A stretch of DNA of 64,000 nucleotides from Rhodoferax sp. (GTDB lineage: Bacteria; Pseudomonadota; Gammaproteobacteria; Burkholderiales; Burkholderiaceae_C). Positions 16,472-25,485 of this stretch are shown here, piece after piece; the stretch's first letter is position 1; every line of letters begins with the position of its first letter. The notes below the pieces were generated by a model. That model had not been told where the DNA came from, searched no databases, and saw only the letters and a list, made by a program, of their open reading frames with translations. Position numbers and translations under genes: made by a program. Location: NCBI RefSeq assembly GCF_028715765.1, contig NZ_JAQURE010000009.1, positions 1-64,000 on the forward strand, in the 5' to 3' direction.

Positions 16472-16581
16472 AGACCTGACGGAGTGGGTGTTTCCCGCAG
16501 TGAGGTCAAGGAGGAGACCCTAGTTCGAAGAATTAGGGTTGGGGGACACGAACGGAGGGAAATACCCGCTTCGTCAGGTCT
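16472..16581 (+). ncRNA. candidate structured RNA element in the gtsA-gtsB spacer
   Basis: The outer 25-bp arms are AGACCTGACGGAGTGGGTG plus TTTCCC, pairing with a GGGAAATACCCGCTTC... arm. All three departures from perfect complementarity are G-U wobble pairs, which is what conserved RNA pairing would look like. An inner ACCCTA/TAGGGT hairpin with a TTC/GAA extension sits inside. I do not recognise the family. Confidence 0.5.
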
Positions 16582-16657
16582 GGTACACACAACTTTCGCT
16601 CACAACTGGCACGCCAACCATGGACTTTGGAAGTTCAAAACCCAAGGTAAGGTACCT

Positions 16658-17536
16658 ATGAAATCTTTTGAAAACGTGCTCCCCAAGCTGGTGATCGCCC
16701 CAGCCTTTGTGCTTGGCTTTGCCTTCATTTACGGCTTGATGATCTGGAACGGCGTGCTCTCGGTGACCAACTCGCGCATGCTGCCCAACTACGACGAATT
16801 CGTCGGGCTGGAGCAGTACACCAAGCTGTGGGAAATGGACCGCTGGTATGTGGCGCTGAAAAACCTCGGCATTTTCAGCGTGTTGTATGTCGGCGGCTCG
16901 ATGCTGCTGGGCATGCTGCTGGCGATTTTTCTGGACCAGAAAATCCGCTTTGAAGGCGTCATTCGCACCATTTATTTGTACCCCATGGCCTTGTCGTTCA
17001 TTGTCACCGGCACGGCCTGGAAATGGATTTTGAACCCCAGCCTGGGGCTTGAAAAACTCATGCACGACATCGGTTGGACCAGCTTCACTTTTGACTGGCT
17101 GGTGCAATCTGACACCGCCATTTATTGCGTGGTGATTGCCGGCATTTGGCAATCAGCTGGGTTTGCCATGGCGCTGTTTTTGGCGGGCTTGCGCGGCATA
17201 GACGACAGCATCATCAAGGCAGCGCAAATTGACGGGGCCAGCCTGCCGCGCATTTACTGGCGCATCATTTTGCCGATTCTGCGGCCGGTGGTGTTCTCGA
17301 CCATTCTGGTGCTCTCGCACCTGTCCATCAAGGCCTTCGATTTGGTCATGGCGCTCACCGCCGGTGGGCCGGGCTATGCGTCAGACGTGCCCGCCACCTT
17401 CATGTTCACCATGAGTTTTACCCGTGGCCAGATTGGTCTGGGTGCGGCCAGCGCGACCATGATGCTGGCCATGGTGGCGGCGATTGTGGTGCCTTACCTT
17501 TACAGCGAATTGCGCGCCAAACCGCATGAACATTGA
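16658..17536 (+). CDS. gtsB: sugar ABC transporter permease (GtsB-like)
   Basis: A 292-residue MalF-type inner-membrane permease. It has an N-terminal hydrophobic helix (LVIAPAFVLGFAFIYG) and further helices. The ATPase-contact EAA-like loop is represented by the IIKAAQIDGASLPRIYWRI stretch near residue 190. The start at 16658 follows a good ribosome binding site. The longer frame from 16484 translates the structured spacer and is rejected. The next permease gene starts 13 bp later. Confidence 0.9.
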   Translation: MKSFENVLPKLVIAPAFVLGFAFIYGLMIWNGVLSVTNSRMLPNYDEFVGLEQYTKLWEMDRWYVALKNLGIFSVLYVGGSMLLGMLLAIFLDQKIRFEGVIRTIYLYPMALSFIVTGTAWKWILNPSLGLEKLMHDIGWTSFTFDWLVQSDTAIYCVVIAGIWQSAGFAMALFLAGLRGIDDSIIKAAQIDGASLPRIYWRIILPILRPVVFSTILVLSHLSIKAFDLVMALTAGGPGYASDVPATFMFTMSFTRGQIGLGAASATMMLAMVAAIVVPYLYSELRAKPHEH

Positions 17537-17549
17537 TCAGAGGTCACTC

Positions 17550-18404
17550 ATGAACGCTAAAAATCTTTCACGTTTGGGCATTTACACCGTGTTGGGTGTG
17601 GCCGCCTTTTTCTTTCTGGCACCGCTGTATGTGATGCTGGCCACCAGCTTCAAAGATGCCGAGCAAATCCGTTCCGGCAACCTGCTGAGTTTGCCGCATG
17701 GGCTGAACTTTGAGTCGTGGACGCTGGCCTGGTCAACCGCTTGCACCGGGGTGGACTGCCGCGGGCTGCAGCCCTATTTTTGGAACTCGGTCACCATGGC
17801 GGTGCCAGCGGTGCTGATCTCTACCCTGTGGGGCGCTTTGAATGGCTATGTGCTGAGCATGTGGAAGTTCAGGGGCAGTGACTTGCTGTTTGGCTTTATT
17901 TTGTTTGGCGTGTTCATGCCGTTCCAGGTGGTGCTGCTGCCCATGAGCCAGGTGCTGGGGTATTTGGGCTTGAGCAGTTCCATCACCGGCTTGGTGCTGG
18001 TGCACTGCTTGGCGGGCATGGCGGGCACGACGCTGTTTTTCCGCAACTACTACACCGCCATTCCGCGTGAACTCATTCAGGCCGCGCGCATGGACGGCGC
18101 CGGTTTCTGGCGCATTTTTTACCGCATCGTCATCCCCATGAGCACGCCGATTCTGATGGTTACGCTGATCTGGCAGTTCACCAACATCTGGAACGACTTT
18201 CTGTTTGGCGTGGCCTTCAGCGGCGCCGACAGCAAACCCATCACGGTCGGTCTGAACAACATGGCCAACACCACCAGCAGCGTCAAGAGCTACAACGTGG
18301 ACATGGCCGCGGCCATCATCGCCGGCCTGCCCACCATGCTGGTGTATGTGTTGGCCGGTCAATATTTCGTCAAAGGTCTCACAGCTGGCGCTGTGAAAGG
18401 ATAA
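17550..18404 (+). CDS. gtsC: sugar ABC transporter permease (GtsC-like)
   Basis: A 284-residue MalG-type permease partner with six hydrophobic helices and the EAA-loop equivalent LIQAARMDGAGFWRIFYRI near residue 190. It forms the membrane channel with GtsB. The ATG at 17550 follows CAGAGGT. It lies 5 bp before the ATPase gene, so the three genes gtsB, gtsC and gtsD are a tight transcription unit. Confidence 0.9.
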   Translation: MNAKNLSRLGIYTVLGVAAFFFLAPLYVMLATSFKDAEQIRSGNLLSLPHGLNFESWTLAWSTACTGVDCRGLQPYFWNSVTMAVPAVLISTLWGALNGYVLSMWKFRGSDLLFGFILFGVFMPFQVVLLPMSQVLGYLGLSSSITGLVLVHCLAGMAGTTLFFRNYYTAIPRELIQAARMDGAGFWRIFYRIVIPMSTPILMVTLIWQFTNIWNDFLFGVAFSGADSKPITVGLNNMANTTSSVKSYNVDMAAAIIAGLPTMLVYVLAGQYFVKGLTAGAVKG

Positions 18405-18409
18405 ACATC

Positions 18410-19492
18410 ATGGCAGCATCACTTCACATTGCAGGCATTCGCAAGGTTTTCGGCAAGGGCGACAAAGCCGTTGAAATCCTGAAAAAAATCGACATTGAGG
18501 TCGCCCCGGGCGAGTTCTTGATTTTGGTCGGTCCCTCGGGTTGCGGCAAGTCCACCCTGCTCAACATCATTGCCGGGCTGGAAGAACCGACCGAGGGCGA
18601 GCTCAAGATTGCGGGCAAAAACGTGGTGGGCATGGCTCCGGCACAGCGTGACATTGCCATGGTGTTCCAGAGCTACGCCCTGTACCCGACCATGAGCGTG
18701 GCCGACAACATTGGCTTTGCGCTGGAGATGCGCAAAGTGCCGCTGGAGGTGCGGCAAAAACGTATCAAGGAGGTGGCGGCCATGTTGCAAATTGAACACC
18801 TGCTGGACCGCCGCCCGGCGCAACTCTCGGGCGGCCAGCGTCAGCGCGTCGCCATGGGTCGCGCCCTGGCGCGCGACCCGCAGCTGTTTTTGTTTGACGA
18901 GCCCTTGAGCAACCTCGATGCGAAGCTGCGCGTAGAAATGCGCGCCGAGATCAAGCGCTTGCACCAAGTGTCAGGCATCACCAGCGTGTACGTGACGCAC
19001 GACCAAATCGAAGCCATGACACTGGGCAGCCGCATTGCCGTGATGAAAGACGGCATCCTGCAGCAAATTGGCACGCCCGACGACATTTACCGCCGCCCAG
19101 CCAACACCTATGTGGCTGGCTTCATCGGCTCGCCCACCATGAATTTCATAGCTGGTCAGGCAAGCGGCACGGGCGCTACAGGTCAATTTACCTTTGAAGG
19201 TGGGGTGTTGCCCCTGCCCTGTCCAGCGAGTGGCCAAGTGACCCTGGGCCAGCGCCCGGAGCACATCCACTTGGAAAACGATGCCGCCTGGCGCGGCGAG
19301 GTCACGCTGGTGGAGCCCACCGGTGCCGACACCTACGTGGTGGTGAAAACCGCCGCAGGCCTGATCACCGTGCGCACACCACCGAGCACCCTGGTGCAAG
19401 TGGGCGACCAGGTGGGCTTGAGCGTGAGCAGCAAGCACAACAACTGGTTTGATGCCCAAACCGGGCTGCGCTTGGGTTTTGAGGCGGTGTAA
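18410..19492 (+). CDS. gtsD: sugar ABC transporter ATP-binding protein (GtsD/UgpC/MsmK type)
   Basis: A 360-residue ATPase energising sugar import. Walker A GPSGCGKST is at residues 41-49, the Q-loop is in MVFQSYALYP, and the signature LSGGQRQRVAMGRAL starts at 139. Walker B LFLFDEPLSNLD ends at 170, and the switch histidine is in VTHDQ. The C-terminal TOBE/regulatory domain carries an in-frame segment (residues ~245-261) matching the palindromic repeat, in the loop after MNF. It is the last gene of the transporter operon. Confidence 0.93.
   Translation: MAASLHIAGIRKVFGKGDKAVEILKKIDIEVAPGEFLILVGPSGCGKSTLLNIIAGLEEPTEGELKIAGKNVVGMAPAQRDIAMVFQSYALYPTMSVADNIGFALEMRKVPLEVRQKRIKEVAAMLQIEHLLDRRPAQLSGGQRQRVAMGRALARDPQLFLFDEPLSNLDAKLRVEMRAEIKRLHQVSGITSVYVTHDQIEAMTLGSRIAVMKDGILQQIGTPDDIYRRPANTYVAGFIGSPTMNFIAGQASGTGATGQFTFEGGVLPLPCPASGQVTLGQRPEHIHLENDAAWRGEVTLVEPTGADTYVVVKTAAGLITVRTPPSTLVQVGDQVGLSVSSKHNNWFDAQTGLRLGFEAV
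19143..19190 (+). repeat. degenerate palindromic repeat copy inside gtsD
   Basis: TTCATAGCTG, CAAGCG and GGGCGCTACAGGTCAATTTA keep the consensus order, with a GC-rich drifted middle. It is read in frame within the TOBE region. Confidence 0.45.
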
Positions 19493-19534
19493 GGCGGTCT
19501 CAAATCCAAGTCCTGCCGCTTACCGAGATGAATT

Positions 19535-19558
19535 TACAATGCGAAGTTTAAAACTTCG
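19535..19558 (+). promoter_or_regulatory. -10 box and palindromic operator candidate before the DUF4143 ATPase
   Basis: TACAAT (19535-19540) is a good -10 box. It is followed immediately by a palindrome with perfect 8-bp arms, CGAAGTTT and AAACTTCG, around one A (19542-19558). The palindrome covers the expected transcription start 12 bp before the ATG. No convincing -35 box is seen. Confidence 0.5.
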
Positions 19559-19569
19559 ATTTGTAAGAA

Positions 19570-20727
19570 ATGATTCCTCGCCAAGCCACTTCGACGCTGC
19601 ATCGCCTGGCCAGGGGGTTTCCTGTGCTGGCCATCACAGGGCCACGGCAGTCAGGCAAGACGACGCTGGCGCGTGCTGTTTTTTCGACCAAACCCTACGT
19701 GTCGCTGGAAAACCCGCAAGAGAACGAGTTTGCTCGGACTGACCCGCAGCGCTTTCTGGCACGCTTTGTTGATGGTGCCATTCTGGATGAGGTTCAGCGC
19801 TGTCCTGCCTTGCTGTCGTGGTTGCAGCAAATGGTTGATGAGCGTGCTCGCATGGGTGATTTTGTATTGACTGGATCAGCCCAGTTTGATTTGCTGGCGG
19901 GCATCACGCAAAGCCTGGCAGGACGGGTCGGGCGGATTGAGCTGCTGCCCTTGAGTGGTTCAGAACTCGCAAGCGACAAGTTACCTGAAGACTTGGATGC
20001 GCTGTTGTTCACAGGCGGCTACCCGGCGCTGTATGACCGGCCACTGGCTCCGGGCGACTGGTTTGCCAACTACGTGGCCACTTATCTGGAGCGCGATGTG
20101 CGTCAACTGCTGGCGGTGCAAGACCTGAGTCAATTTCATCGTTTCGTGCGCATGTGCGCGGCGCGCTCCGGGCAATTGCTCAACTTGGCTGCGTTGGGAG
20201 CCGATTGCGGCATTGCAGCCGTCACCGCAGCCAAATGGTTGTCGGTGCTGGAAGCCAGTTACCTGGTCATGCGGCTGGCACCCTACCACCGCAACTTTGG
20301 CAAGCGACTGGTCAAGAGCCCCAAGCTGTATTTTCTGGATGTCGGGCTGATGGCCTGGTTGTTGGGCATTCGGGAGGCCTCAAATATTGAGACGCATGCT
20401 GCGCGGGGGGCATTGTTTGAAACCTGGGTGGTATCTGAATTGATAAAGCAGCGCTTCAACAATGGGCAGAGCGCAGAACTCTTTTTCTGGCGCGATAACG
20501 TCGGCCACGAAGTGGATGTGATGTTTGAAACCCCGCAGGGATTGCAGGCGATAGAAATCAAATCTGGCAGTACCTTTGCATCAGACTGGCCGCAAGCCGT
20601 ACACAAATGGGTCGGTCTGGCCGAACCGCCCGCCCTGCCACCGCAAATTATTTACGGCGGCAGCGGGCACTACGCCAGGCAAGGGTGTGATGTGCTGGGT
20701 TGGCGCGAGTTTGCGCTGGGAGCTTGA
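19570..20727 (+). CDS. AAA ATPase with C-terminal DUF4143 domain
   Basis: A 385-residue protein. The Walker A motif GPRQSGKTT (residues 24-32) and Walker B AILDEVQRCP (~70-79) form an AAA_14-type ATPase domain. The C-terminal DUF4143 part has the DVMFETPQ...AIEIKSGS pattern (D, then E-x-K) of a PD-(D/E)XK nuclease-like fold. The role of this widespread family is unknown; many members are solitary accessory genes. The start at 19570 lies just behind a palindrome overlapping the promoter, so a dedicated repressor or self-regulation is likely. It is a stand-alone unit after the sugar operon. Confidence 0.88.
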   Translation: MIPRQATSTLHRLARGFPVLAITGPRQSGKTTLARAVFSTKPYVSLENPQENEFARTDPQRFLARFVDGAILDEVQRCPALLSWLQQMVDERARMGDFVLTGSAQFDLLAGITQSLAGRVGRIELLPLSGSELASDKLPEDLDALLFTGGYPALYDRPLAPGDWFANYVATYLERDVRQLLAVQDLSQFHRFVRMCAARSGQLLNLAALGADCGIAAVTAAKWLSVLEASYLVMRLAPYHRNFGKRLVKSPKLYFLDVGLMAWLLGIREASNIETHAARGALFETWVVSELIKQRFNNGQSAELFFWRDNVGHEVDVMFETPQGLQAIEIKSGSTFASDWPQAVHKWVGLAEPPALPPQIIYGGSGHYARQGCDVLGWREFALGA

Positions 20728-20797
20728 TCTTCTGGCAGGTGTTGTTCCGCTGCTTAGATTTCATACATGCCGGCTTCAGCGCTCTGGCAATTAAACG

Positions 20798-23248
20798 TTA
20801 CGGGTTGATGCCCAGCAATTGCTCAAACTCAGCCGCGGGCACCGGCCGGGAAAACAGGTAACCCTGGCCATAGTCGCAACCGGCGGCGGTGAGCAAATCG
20901 CGCTGGAGTTCGGTCTCAACGCCTTCGGCAATCACCTTCATGCTCAGCGCGTGTGCCATGGCAATGATGGCCTGGCACAGCGCCATGTCGGTGGAGCCGG
21001 CCACCAGCTGGCGCACAAACGACTGGTCGATCTTGACAAAATCAATGTCAAAACGCTGCAGGTAAGACAGTGACGAGTAGCCGGTGCCAAAGTCGTCCAG
21101 CGACACATTGATGCCGTCGTCGCTCAAGCCCAGCAGCTGGTCGAGCACGCCAGCGCTGGTGGACAGCAGCAGCCCTTCGGTGATTTCCACCACAATGCTT
21201 TCGCCGGGCAGCCCCAGCGCAGTGAGCTGCTCAATCCACGGCGTGTGCGCCGGGTTGGGGTTTTCAAACTGCACCGGCGACTTGTTCACGCTGATCTGAA
21301 ACTGCGGATACAGCGTTTTGCGCCAGTGCTTGACTTGCGCTGCGGCTTGGCCAAACACCCATTCACCCAGTTCCACAATCAGCCCACTGCTCTCGGCCAC
21401 TGGAATGAATGCCGCTGGGCTGATGAGGCCGCGTACCGGGTGCTGCCAGCGCACCAGTGCCTCGGCTTTGTGGATGTGGCCGGTGGCCAACGTCACGATG
21501 GGCTGGTACACCACCCGAAACTCTTGGCGCGTCAACGCGCTGCGCAGGTCGGCCATGAGCTGGGCGCGCTCGCGTGCGGCAACTTGCAAGGCGGGGGTGA
21601 AAAAGCTAAAGCGGTTGCGCCCCGCGTCTTTGGCCACATACAGTGCCTGGTCGGCGTTTCTGAACAGGTCTTCGGTGCTTTGGCCGTCGGTGGGGTAGAC
21701 CGTGACCCCCACGCTGGCCGACACATACACCTGGTCTTGCTCCAGCGTAAAGGCAGCACTCAGGGTGTGCAGCAGCTTGGGCAAAATGGTTTGCAGGTGG
21801 TTGGCATCACTCAGCTCGGTGATCAGCACGGTGAACTCGTCGCCGCCCATGCGTGCCACGGTGTCGACCTCACGCAGGCAGGCCTGAATGCGCCGGGCAG
21901 CCTCGACCAGCAGCACATCGCCTTTGGGGTGACCCAGTGTGTCGTTGACCTCTTTGAAGTGATCCAGGTCAATGAACACCACCGCAAGCAGCTGGCCGTC
22001 GCGGCGGCATTTTTTAAGCTCTTGCGCCAGCCGCTCTTGCAACATGCGCCGGTTGGGTAGACCCGTGAGGGGGTCAAAGTGGGCTTGTTGCCAGATCAGC
22101 GCTTCGGCGGCTTTGCGCTCGCTGATGTCGGTGTGAGTGCCAATCATGCGCAGCGGCTCGCCTTGCGCGTTGCGGCTGATGACCAGGCCGCGGCTGTGCA
22201 CCCATTTCCAGCTGCCGTCTTTGCATTGCACCCGGTGCTCGTTGCTGTAGCTGGGGGTCAGACCGGCCAAGTGGTTGTAGCGGTTGAGCTGCATGGCGGG
22301 CACATCGTCTGGGTGGGTGCGCTGGTCGAGCGCGGTCAAGGCTGACGGCAGCTCGCTCTCGGCGTAGCCGTACATGCGCAGCAACTGGGGCGACAAATAC
22401 TCTTCGCCGGTGGGCACATGCAAGTCCCACACGCCATCGCCCACACTCTCCAAGGCCAGTTTCCAACGCGCTTCGGAGTCGCGCAAGGCCAGTTCGGTGA
22501 GCTTGCGTTGGGTGATGTCTTGCACGATGGCGGTGCGTTTCGCCACATGCCCATGCCGCCAGACGGAGGTGCCGCGCGAATGCACCCAAATGCGCCGCCC
22601 GGTCAGGGTGAACATTTCAAGCTCTAACTCGTGGGTGGCGGGCTGGCGCACGCTGTCTTGGTAAGACGCATCCACCAGCGCCTGGGCTTGCGCTGTGAAC
22701 AGTTTGCGGGTGTTGTGCAGGTCGGGTTGGAACTGCTCTGGGGTGGTGTCAAAAATGCGGTAGGTGCCGTCGGTCCAGGTCTCGGTTTGAGCCACAAAGT
22801 CAAGCTCCCAGCCACCCAGTTGGGCCAGCGCCTGGGTGGCAAACAGCAGCTCGTTGGCGCGTTTGCGGGCGGCTTCAGCTTGAATGTAGTCGGTGACATC
22901 GGCAAAAGTGCGCACCATCATGCCACTGGGCAGCACGTTAGAGCGCACTTCAAGCGTGCGCCCGGTGCGGGTTTGGCGCAAAAAGTGAGTTGGCACCGGC
23001 GCTTGGCCACCGGCCAGCACGTAATCGCGGGCCACTTCATCCACCAAAGAAGCGGCGTCGCCAAAGTCGCCACGTTGCATCTGAAAGGCATTCATTTCAG
23101 CCAGGGTGGGGTGCTTGTCGAAAAACGCAGCGGGTATGTCAAGCAGCTCGCACAAGCGTGTGTTGTACAAGCACATACGCCCGTCCGTGCCCAGCATGTA
23201 AATGCCTTGGCTGATGCTACCAAGCAGGGTTTGCAGGGAGTTTTTCAT
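20798..23248 (-). CDS. PAS-PAS-PAS-GGDEF-EAL c-di-GMP turnover protein
   Basis: An 816-residue cytoplasmic signalling protein without clear membrane segments. Three PAS-like modules occupy about residues 5-120, 135-250 and 260-380. The GGDEF domain has MGGDEF at 467-472 and an I-site R459-x-x-D462. The EAL domain has EAL at 596-598, DDFGTGYSSL and QGYLFSRP. Both catalytic signatures are intact, so cyclase and phosphodiesterase activities are both possible and the PAS modules would set the balance. It is the third GGDEF protein in the window, after the two membrane cyclases. Confidence 0.93.
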   Translation of the reverse strand: MKNSLQTLLGSISQGIYMLGTDGRMCLYNTRLCELLDIPAAFFDKHPTLAEMNAFQMQRGDFGDAASLVDEVARDYVLAGGQAPVPTHFLRQTRTGRTLEVRSNVLPSGMMVRTFADVTDYIQAEAARKRANELLFATQALAQLGGWELDFVAQTETWTDGTYRIFDTTPEQFQPDLHNTRKLFTAQAQALVDASYQDSVRQPATHELELEMFTLTGRRIWVHSRGTSVWRHGHVAKRTAIVQDITQRKLTELALRDSEARWKLALESVGDGVWDLHVPTGEEYLSPQLLRMYGYAESELPSALTALDQRTHPDDVPAMQLNRYNHLAGLTPSYSNEHRVQCKDGSWKWVHSRGLVISRNAQGEPLRMIGTHTDISERKAAEALIWQQAHFDPLTGLPNRRMLQERLAQELKKCRRDGQLLAVVFIDLDHFKEVNDTLGHPKGDVLLVEAARRIQACLREVDTVARMGGDEFTVLITELSDANHLQTILPKLLHTLSAAFTLEQDQVYVSASVGVTVYPTDGQSTEDLFRNADQALYVAKDAGRNRFSFFTPALQVAARERAQLMADLRSALTRQEFRVVYQPIVTLATGHIHKAEALVRWQHPVRGLISPAAFIPVAESSGLIVELGEWVFGQAAAQVKHWRKTLYPQFQISVNKSPVQFENPNPAHTPWIEQLTALGLPGESIVVEITEGLLLSTSAGVLDQLLGLSDDGINVSLDDFGTGYSSLSYLQRFDIDFVKIDQSFVRQLVAGSTDMALCQAIIAMAHALSMKVIAEGVETELQRDLLTAAGCDYGQGYLFSRPVPAAEFEQLLGINP

Positions 23249-23290
23249 GGTGAAAAAGTGGGACGCAATAAAAGTGGCTTCACAGAACGT

Positions 23291-23338
23291 GTTTTACCAC
23301 CACGCCTTATCTGTGTGGCTATGGAGGGGGGTAAAAAC
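23291..23338. other. hairpin with a dyad repeated elsewhere in the window
   Basis: TTTTACC (23292-23298) can pair with GGTAAAA (23330-23336). Inside is the dyad sequence at 23296-23318 that recurs at 52118-52140 with one mismatch in 23 bases. It lies in the 99-bp gap between the sensor kinase stop and the GGDEF-EAL start. No T-run follows, so an intrinsic terminator is uncertain. Confidence 0.45.
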
Positions 23339-23347
23339 CACTGAACT

Positions 23348-24784
23348 TTAGCGCGCTGCACCGGCTGGCAACCACAGTTGCACTCGCAGGCCGTGCGGGG
23401 TTTGGTTGAGCACCTTGGCTTGGCCACCATGGCGCTGGGCAATTTCGGCCACGATGGCCAGCCCCAGTCCGCAGCCGCCGGGCAGGGCGCTGGCGCGCCA
23501 GAAGCGCTCAAACACATGGGAGAGGTCGGCATCGGCCAGGCCGGGGCCGTTGTCGGCAACTTCCAGCAGCACCAAGTCGCCTTGCGCTTGCACGCCCACC
23601 GTGACTTCGCAGCCTTGGCCGGCGTAATTCAGCGCGTTGTCGATGAGGTTGCTCAAGGCTTCGCGCAGCAGCAACGGCGCACCGGCCAGCCACAGATGGT
23701 CGGCGCCTTCAAATCCCAAATCCACCCCGGCTTTGAGGGCGCGCGGTGTCCAGTCGCACGCCACCTCGCGGGCCAGCGCGGCCAGGTCCAGCGGCTGCAA
23801 GTTCACTTCAACCTCGTGGCGCGCCAACGACAGCAGTTGGTGCACCAGGTGGGCACTGCGCTGTGCGCCTGAGAGCACTTTGGTCAGCCGCTGGTGCAGG
23901 GCGGCGGGGTCGTGCTCCAGCAGTGCCAGCTCGGTCTGGCTGATCAAGCCCGCCAGGGGGGTGCGCAGTTGGTGTGCGGCATCGTTCAAAAACCGCTTTT
24001 CTTGCCCCAGGCTGCGCCGCACGGTGGTGAGCAACTGGTTCAGCGCGGTGGCCAGGGCGTGCACTTCTTGCGGTGCTTGGGTCAGCTCGATGGGCGACAA
24101 GTCGGTCAGGGCTTGCTTGCGCCGGTCGCCCAGCTGCGCTTGCAGCCGGGTCAGCGGCTGCAGCCCGCGCGAGATGCCGCCATACACCAGCACACTCAGC
24201 AGCGCGCCCAGCAGCAGCAGGGGTGCCAGCATGTCGGCAATCAGCTCGGTGGTCAGGCGCTCTTGCACCGCCAGGCTTTTGGCCAGTTGCACGCGCAGGC
24301 GTTGCGGTGATGCGTCTTCGCCGTAGTTCACCTCCAGCAACGCCACGCGCATCGGTTTGCCGTCAATGGCCACGTTGTAAAGCAGGGTGGTGTTGGCTTC
24401 AATTCGCACGCTGGCGTTGGGGCCGGGCAGCTTGCCATTGCCCAGCAAAAAGCGCCCCGGTGGGCTCGACACCATGTAGCTCACACGGTCTTGGGGGTCT
24501 TGCTCAATGATGTCTTGGGCGGCTTTGGGAAAGTCCACCAGCAGCCCTGAGCCAATCGGTTTGACTTGGCGCGAGAGCGAGCGCACCGACTGTGTGAGCG
24601 ACTGGTCAATGGCTTTTTCGGCGTAGCTCAGCGCAATGCGGTAGGCCAGCGCGCCCCCCACCAAAAACAGCACCAGCTGCGGCAACAGCAGCCACAGCAG
24701 CAGCTGGCGCTTGAGCGACAGGCCGCCCTGCAGCGGGTGAGGGCTGGCCGGTGCAGCGGGAGCCAGCGGCGTGGCAGTGTTCAC
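23348..24784 (-). CDS. sensor histidine kinase (TctE-like)
   Basis: A 478-residue membrane kinase with two transmembrane helices (about residues 28-48 and 183-203) around a periplasmic sensor region. These are followed by a HAMP-like linker, the H-box FLNDAAHQLRTPLAGL with H271, and the ATPase boxes NLIDNALNYA, DNGPGL and GCGLGLAI. It starts with GTG at 24784, which overlaps the stop of the upstream response-regulator gene as GTGA, so translation is coupled. The kinase/regulator architecture matches TctDE of tricarboxylate sensing. No transporter lies nearby, so the signal is unknown. Confidence 0.9.
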   Translation of the reverse strand: MNTATPLAPAAPASPHPLQGGLSLKRQLLLWLLLPQLVLFLVGGALAYRIALSYAEKAIDQSLTQSVRSLSRQVKPIGSGLLVDFPKAAQDIIEQDPQDRVSYMVSSPPGRFLLGNGKLPGPNASVRIEANTTLLYNVAIDGKPMRVALLEVNYGEDASPQRLRVQLAKSLAVQERLTTELIADMLAPLLLLGALLSVLVYGGISRGLQPLTRLQAQLGDRRKQALTDLSPIELTQAPQEVHALATALNQLLTTVRRSLGQEKRFLNDAAHQLRTPLAGLISQTELALLEHDPAALHQRLTKVLSGAQRSAHLVHQLLSLARHEVEVNLQPLDLAALAREVACDWTPRALKAGVDLGFEGADHLWLAGAPLLLREALSNLIDNALNYAGQGCEVTVGVQAQGDLVLLEVADNGPGLADADLSHVFERFWRASALPGGCGLGLAIVAEIAQRHGGQAKVLNQTPHGLRVQLWLPAGAAR

Positions 24785-25485
24785 GGGCTGGTGTGTTCCA
24801 GCATGTAGCCTAGGCCGCGCACGTTGCGGATGTTCAGGCCCGAGTCGACCAGCTTGCGGCGCAGGCGGTGGATGTAGACCTCCAGCGCGTTCGAGGCCAC
24901 GGCACCGGCCTCCGCCGGGGTGCTTTGCCACGACTCCAGCACATCTTCGCGGCTGACCACGCGCCCGGCATGGGTGACCAGCAGCGACAGCAGCGCCCAC
25001 TCGCGCTGGGTCAGCTCTAGCGCTTCGTCTCCCAGCCAGGCTTGCGGCAGGTGGGCATCGACCCGCAGGCCGCGCGCGCTGTGGCTGCTGGCCACTTCCA
25101 GCGAGCCGCCAAAGGCGGGCAGGCGGGCGCGGCGCAGCAGCGAACCCAGGCGGGCTTGCAGCTCTTGCATGTCAAAGGGTTTGGTCAAGTAGTCATCGGC
25201 ACCGGCGTTGAGACCCTGGACGCGGTCTTCAATGCCGTCGCGCGCGGTCAAAATCAGCACCGGCAGCGCAGGCAGGCGTTTGCGCACCCAGCGCAGCACG
25301 TCCATGCCGCTGATTTTGGGCAAGCCCAGGTCCAGCACCACGCCGTCAAAGCGCTGGGTTTCCAGCAAGTGCTGGGCCGCTTCGCCATCGGCCGCGGCGC
25401 TGACGCTGTGGCCGGCTTGCGCCAGCTGCGCGCACAGGCCGTCGCGCAACAATTCGTCGTCTTCAATGATGAGCAGGTTAGACAT
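24781..25485 (-). CDS. OmpR-family response regulator (TctD-like)
   Basis: A 234-residue regulator. The receiver domain has the acidic pair in IIEDDE (8-11), the phospho-acceptor D52 (VVLDLGLPK) and the lysine in LTKPFD. The C-terminal winged helix has LTQREWALLSLL and YIHRLRRKL. It is paired with the TctE-like kinase through a GTGA overlap. Its own start overlaps the end of cca by 8 bp, so the regulatory pair is in the same unit as a tRNA repair gene. The start at 25485 is the family start. Confidence 0.92.
   Translation of the reverse strand: MSNLLIIEDDELLRDGLCAQLAQAGHSVSAAADGEAAQHLLETQRFDGVVLDLGLPKISGMDVLRWVRKRLPALPVLILTARDGIEDRVQGLNAGADDYLTKPFDMQELQARLGSLLRRARLPAFGGSLEVASSHSARGLRVDAHLPQAWLGDEALELTQREWALLSLLVTHAGRVVSREDVLESWQSTPAEAGAVASNALEVYIHRLRRKLVDSGLNIRNVRGLGYMLEHTSP

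Larger units (their letters stand above)
16314..16657 (+). other. 344-bp structured intergenic region between gtsA and gtsB
   Basis: No gene is visible here. The spacer holds several strong dyads in series: a perfect 19-bp inverted repeat (16341-16359 with 16406-16424), a small hairpin (16433-16452), and a 25-bp stem closed by Watson-Crick and G-U pairs (16472-16496 with 16557-16581). The last encloses a smaller hairpin (ACCCTA 16517-16522 with TAGGGT 16534-16539). A good ribosome binding site (AAGGTAAGG) for gtsB follows. It probably controls mRNA processing or stability between the genes. Confidence 0.75.

Noticed and set aside
16484-16657. N-terminal extension of GtsB
   Set aside because: It translates the structured spacer. 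The permease-like sequence and a ribosome binding site begin at 16658.
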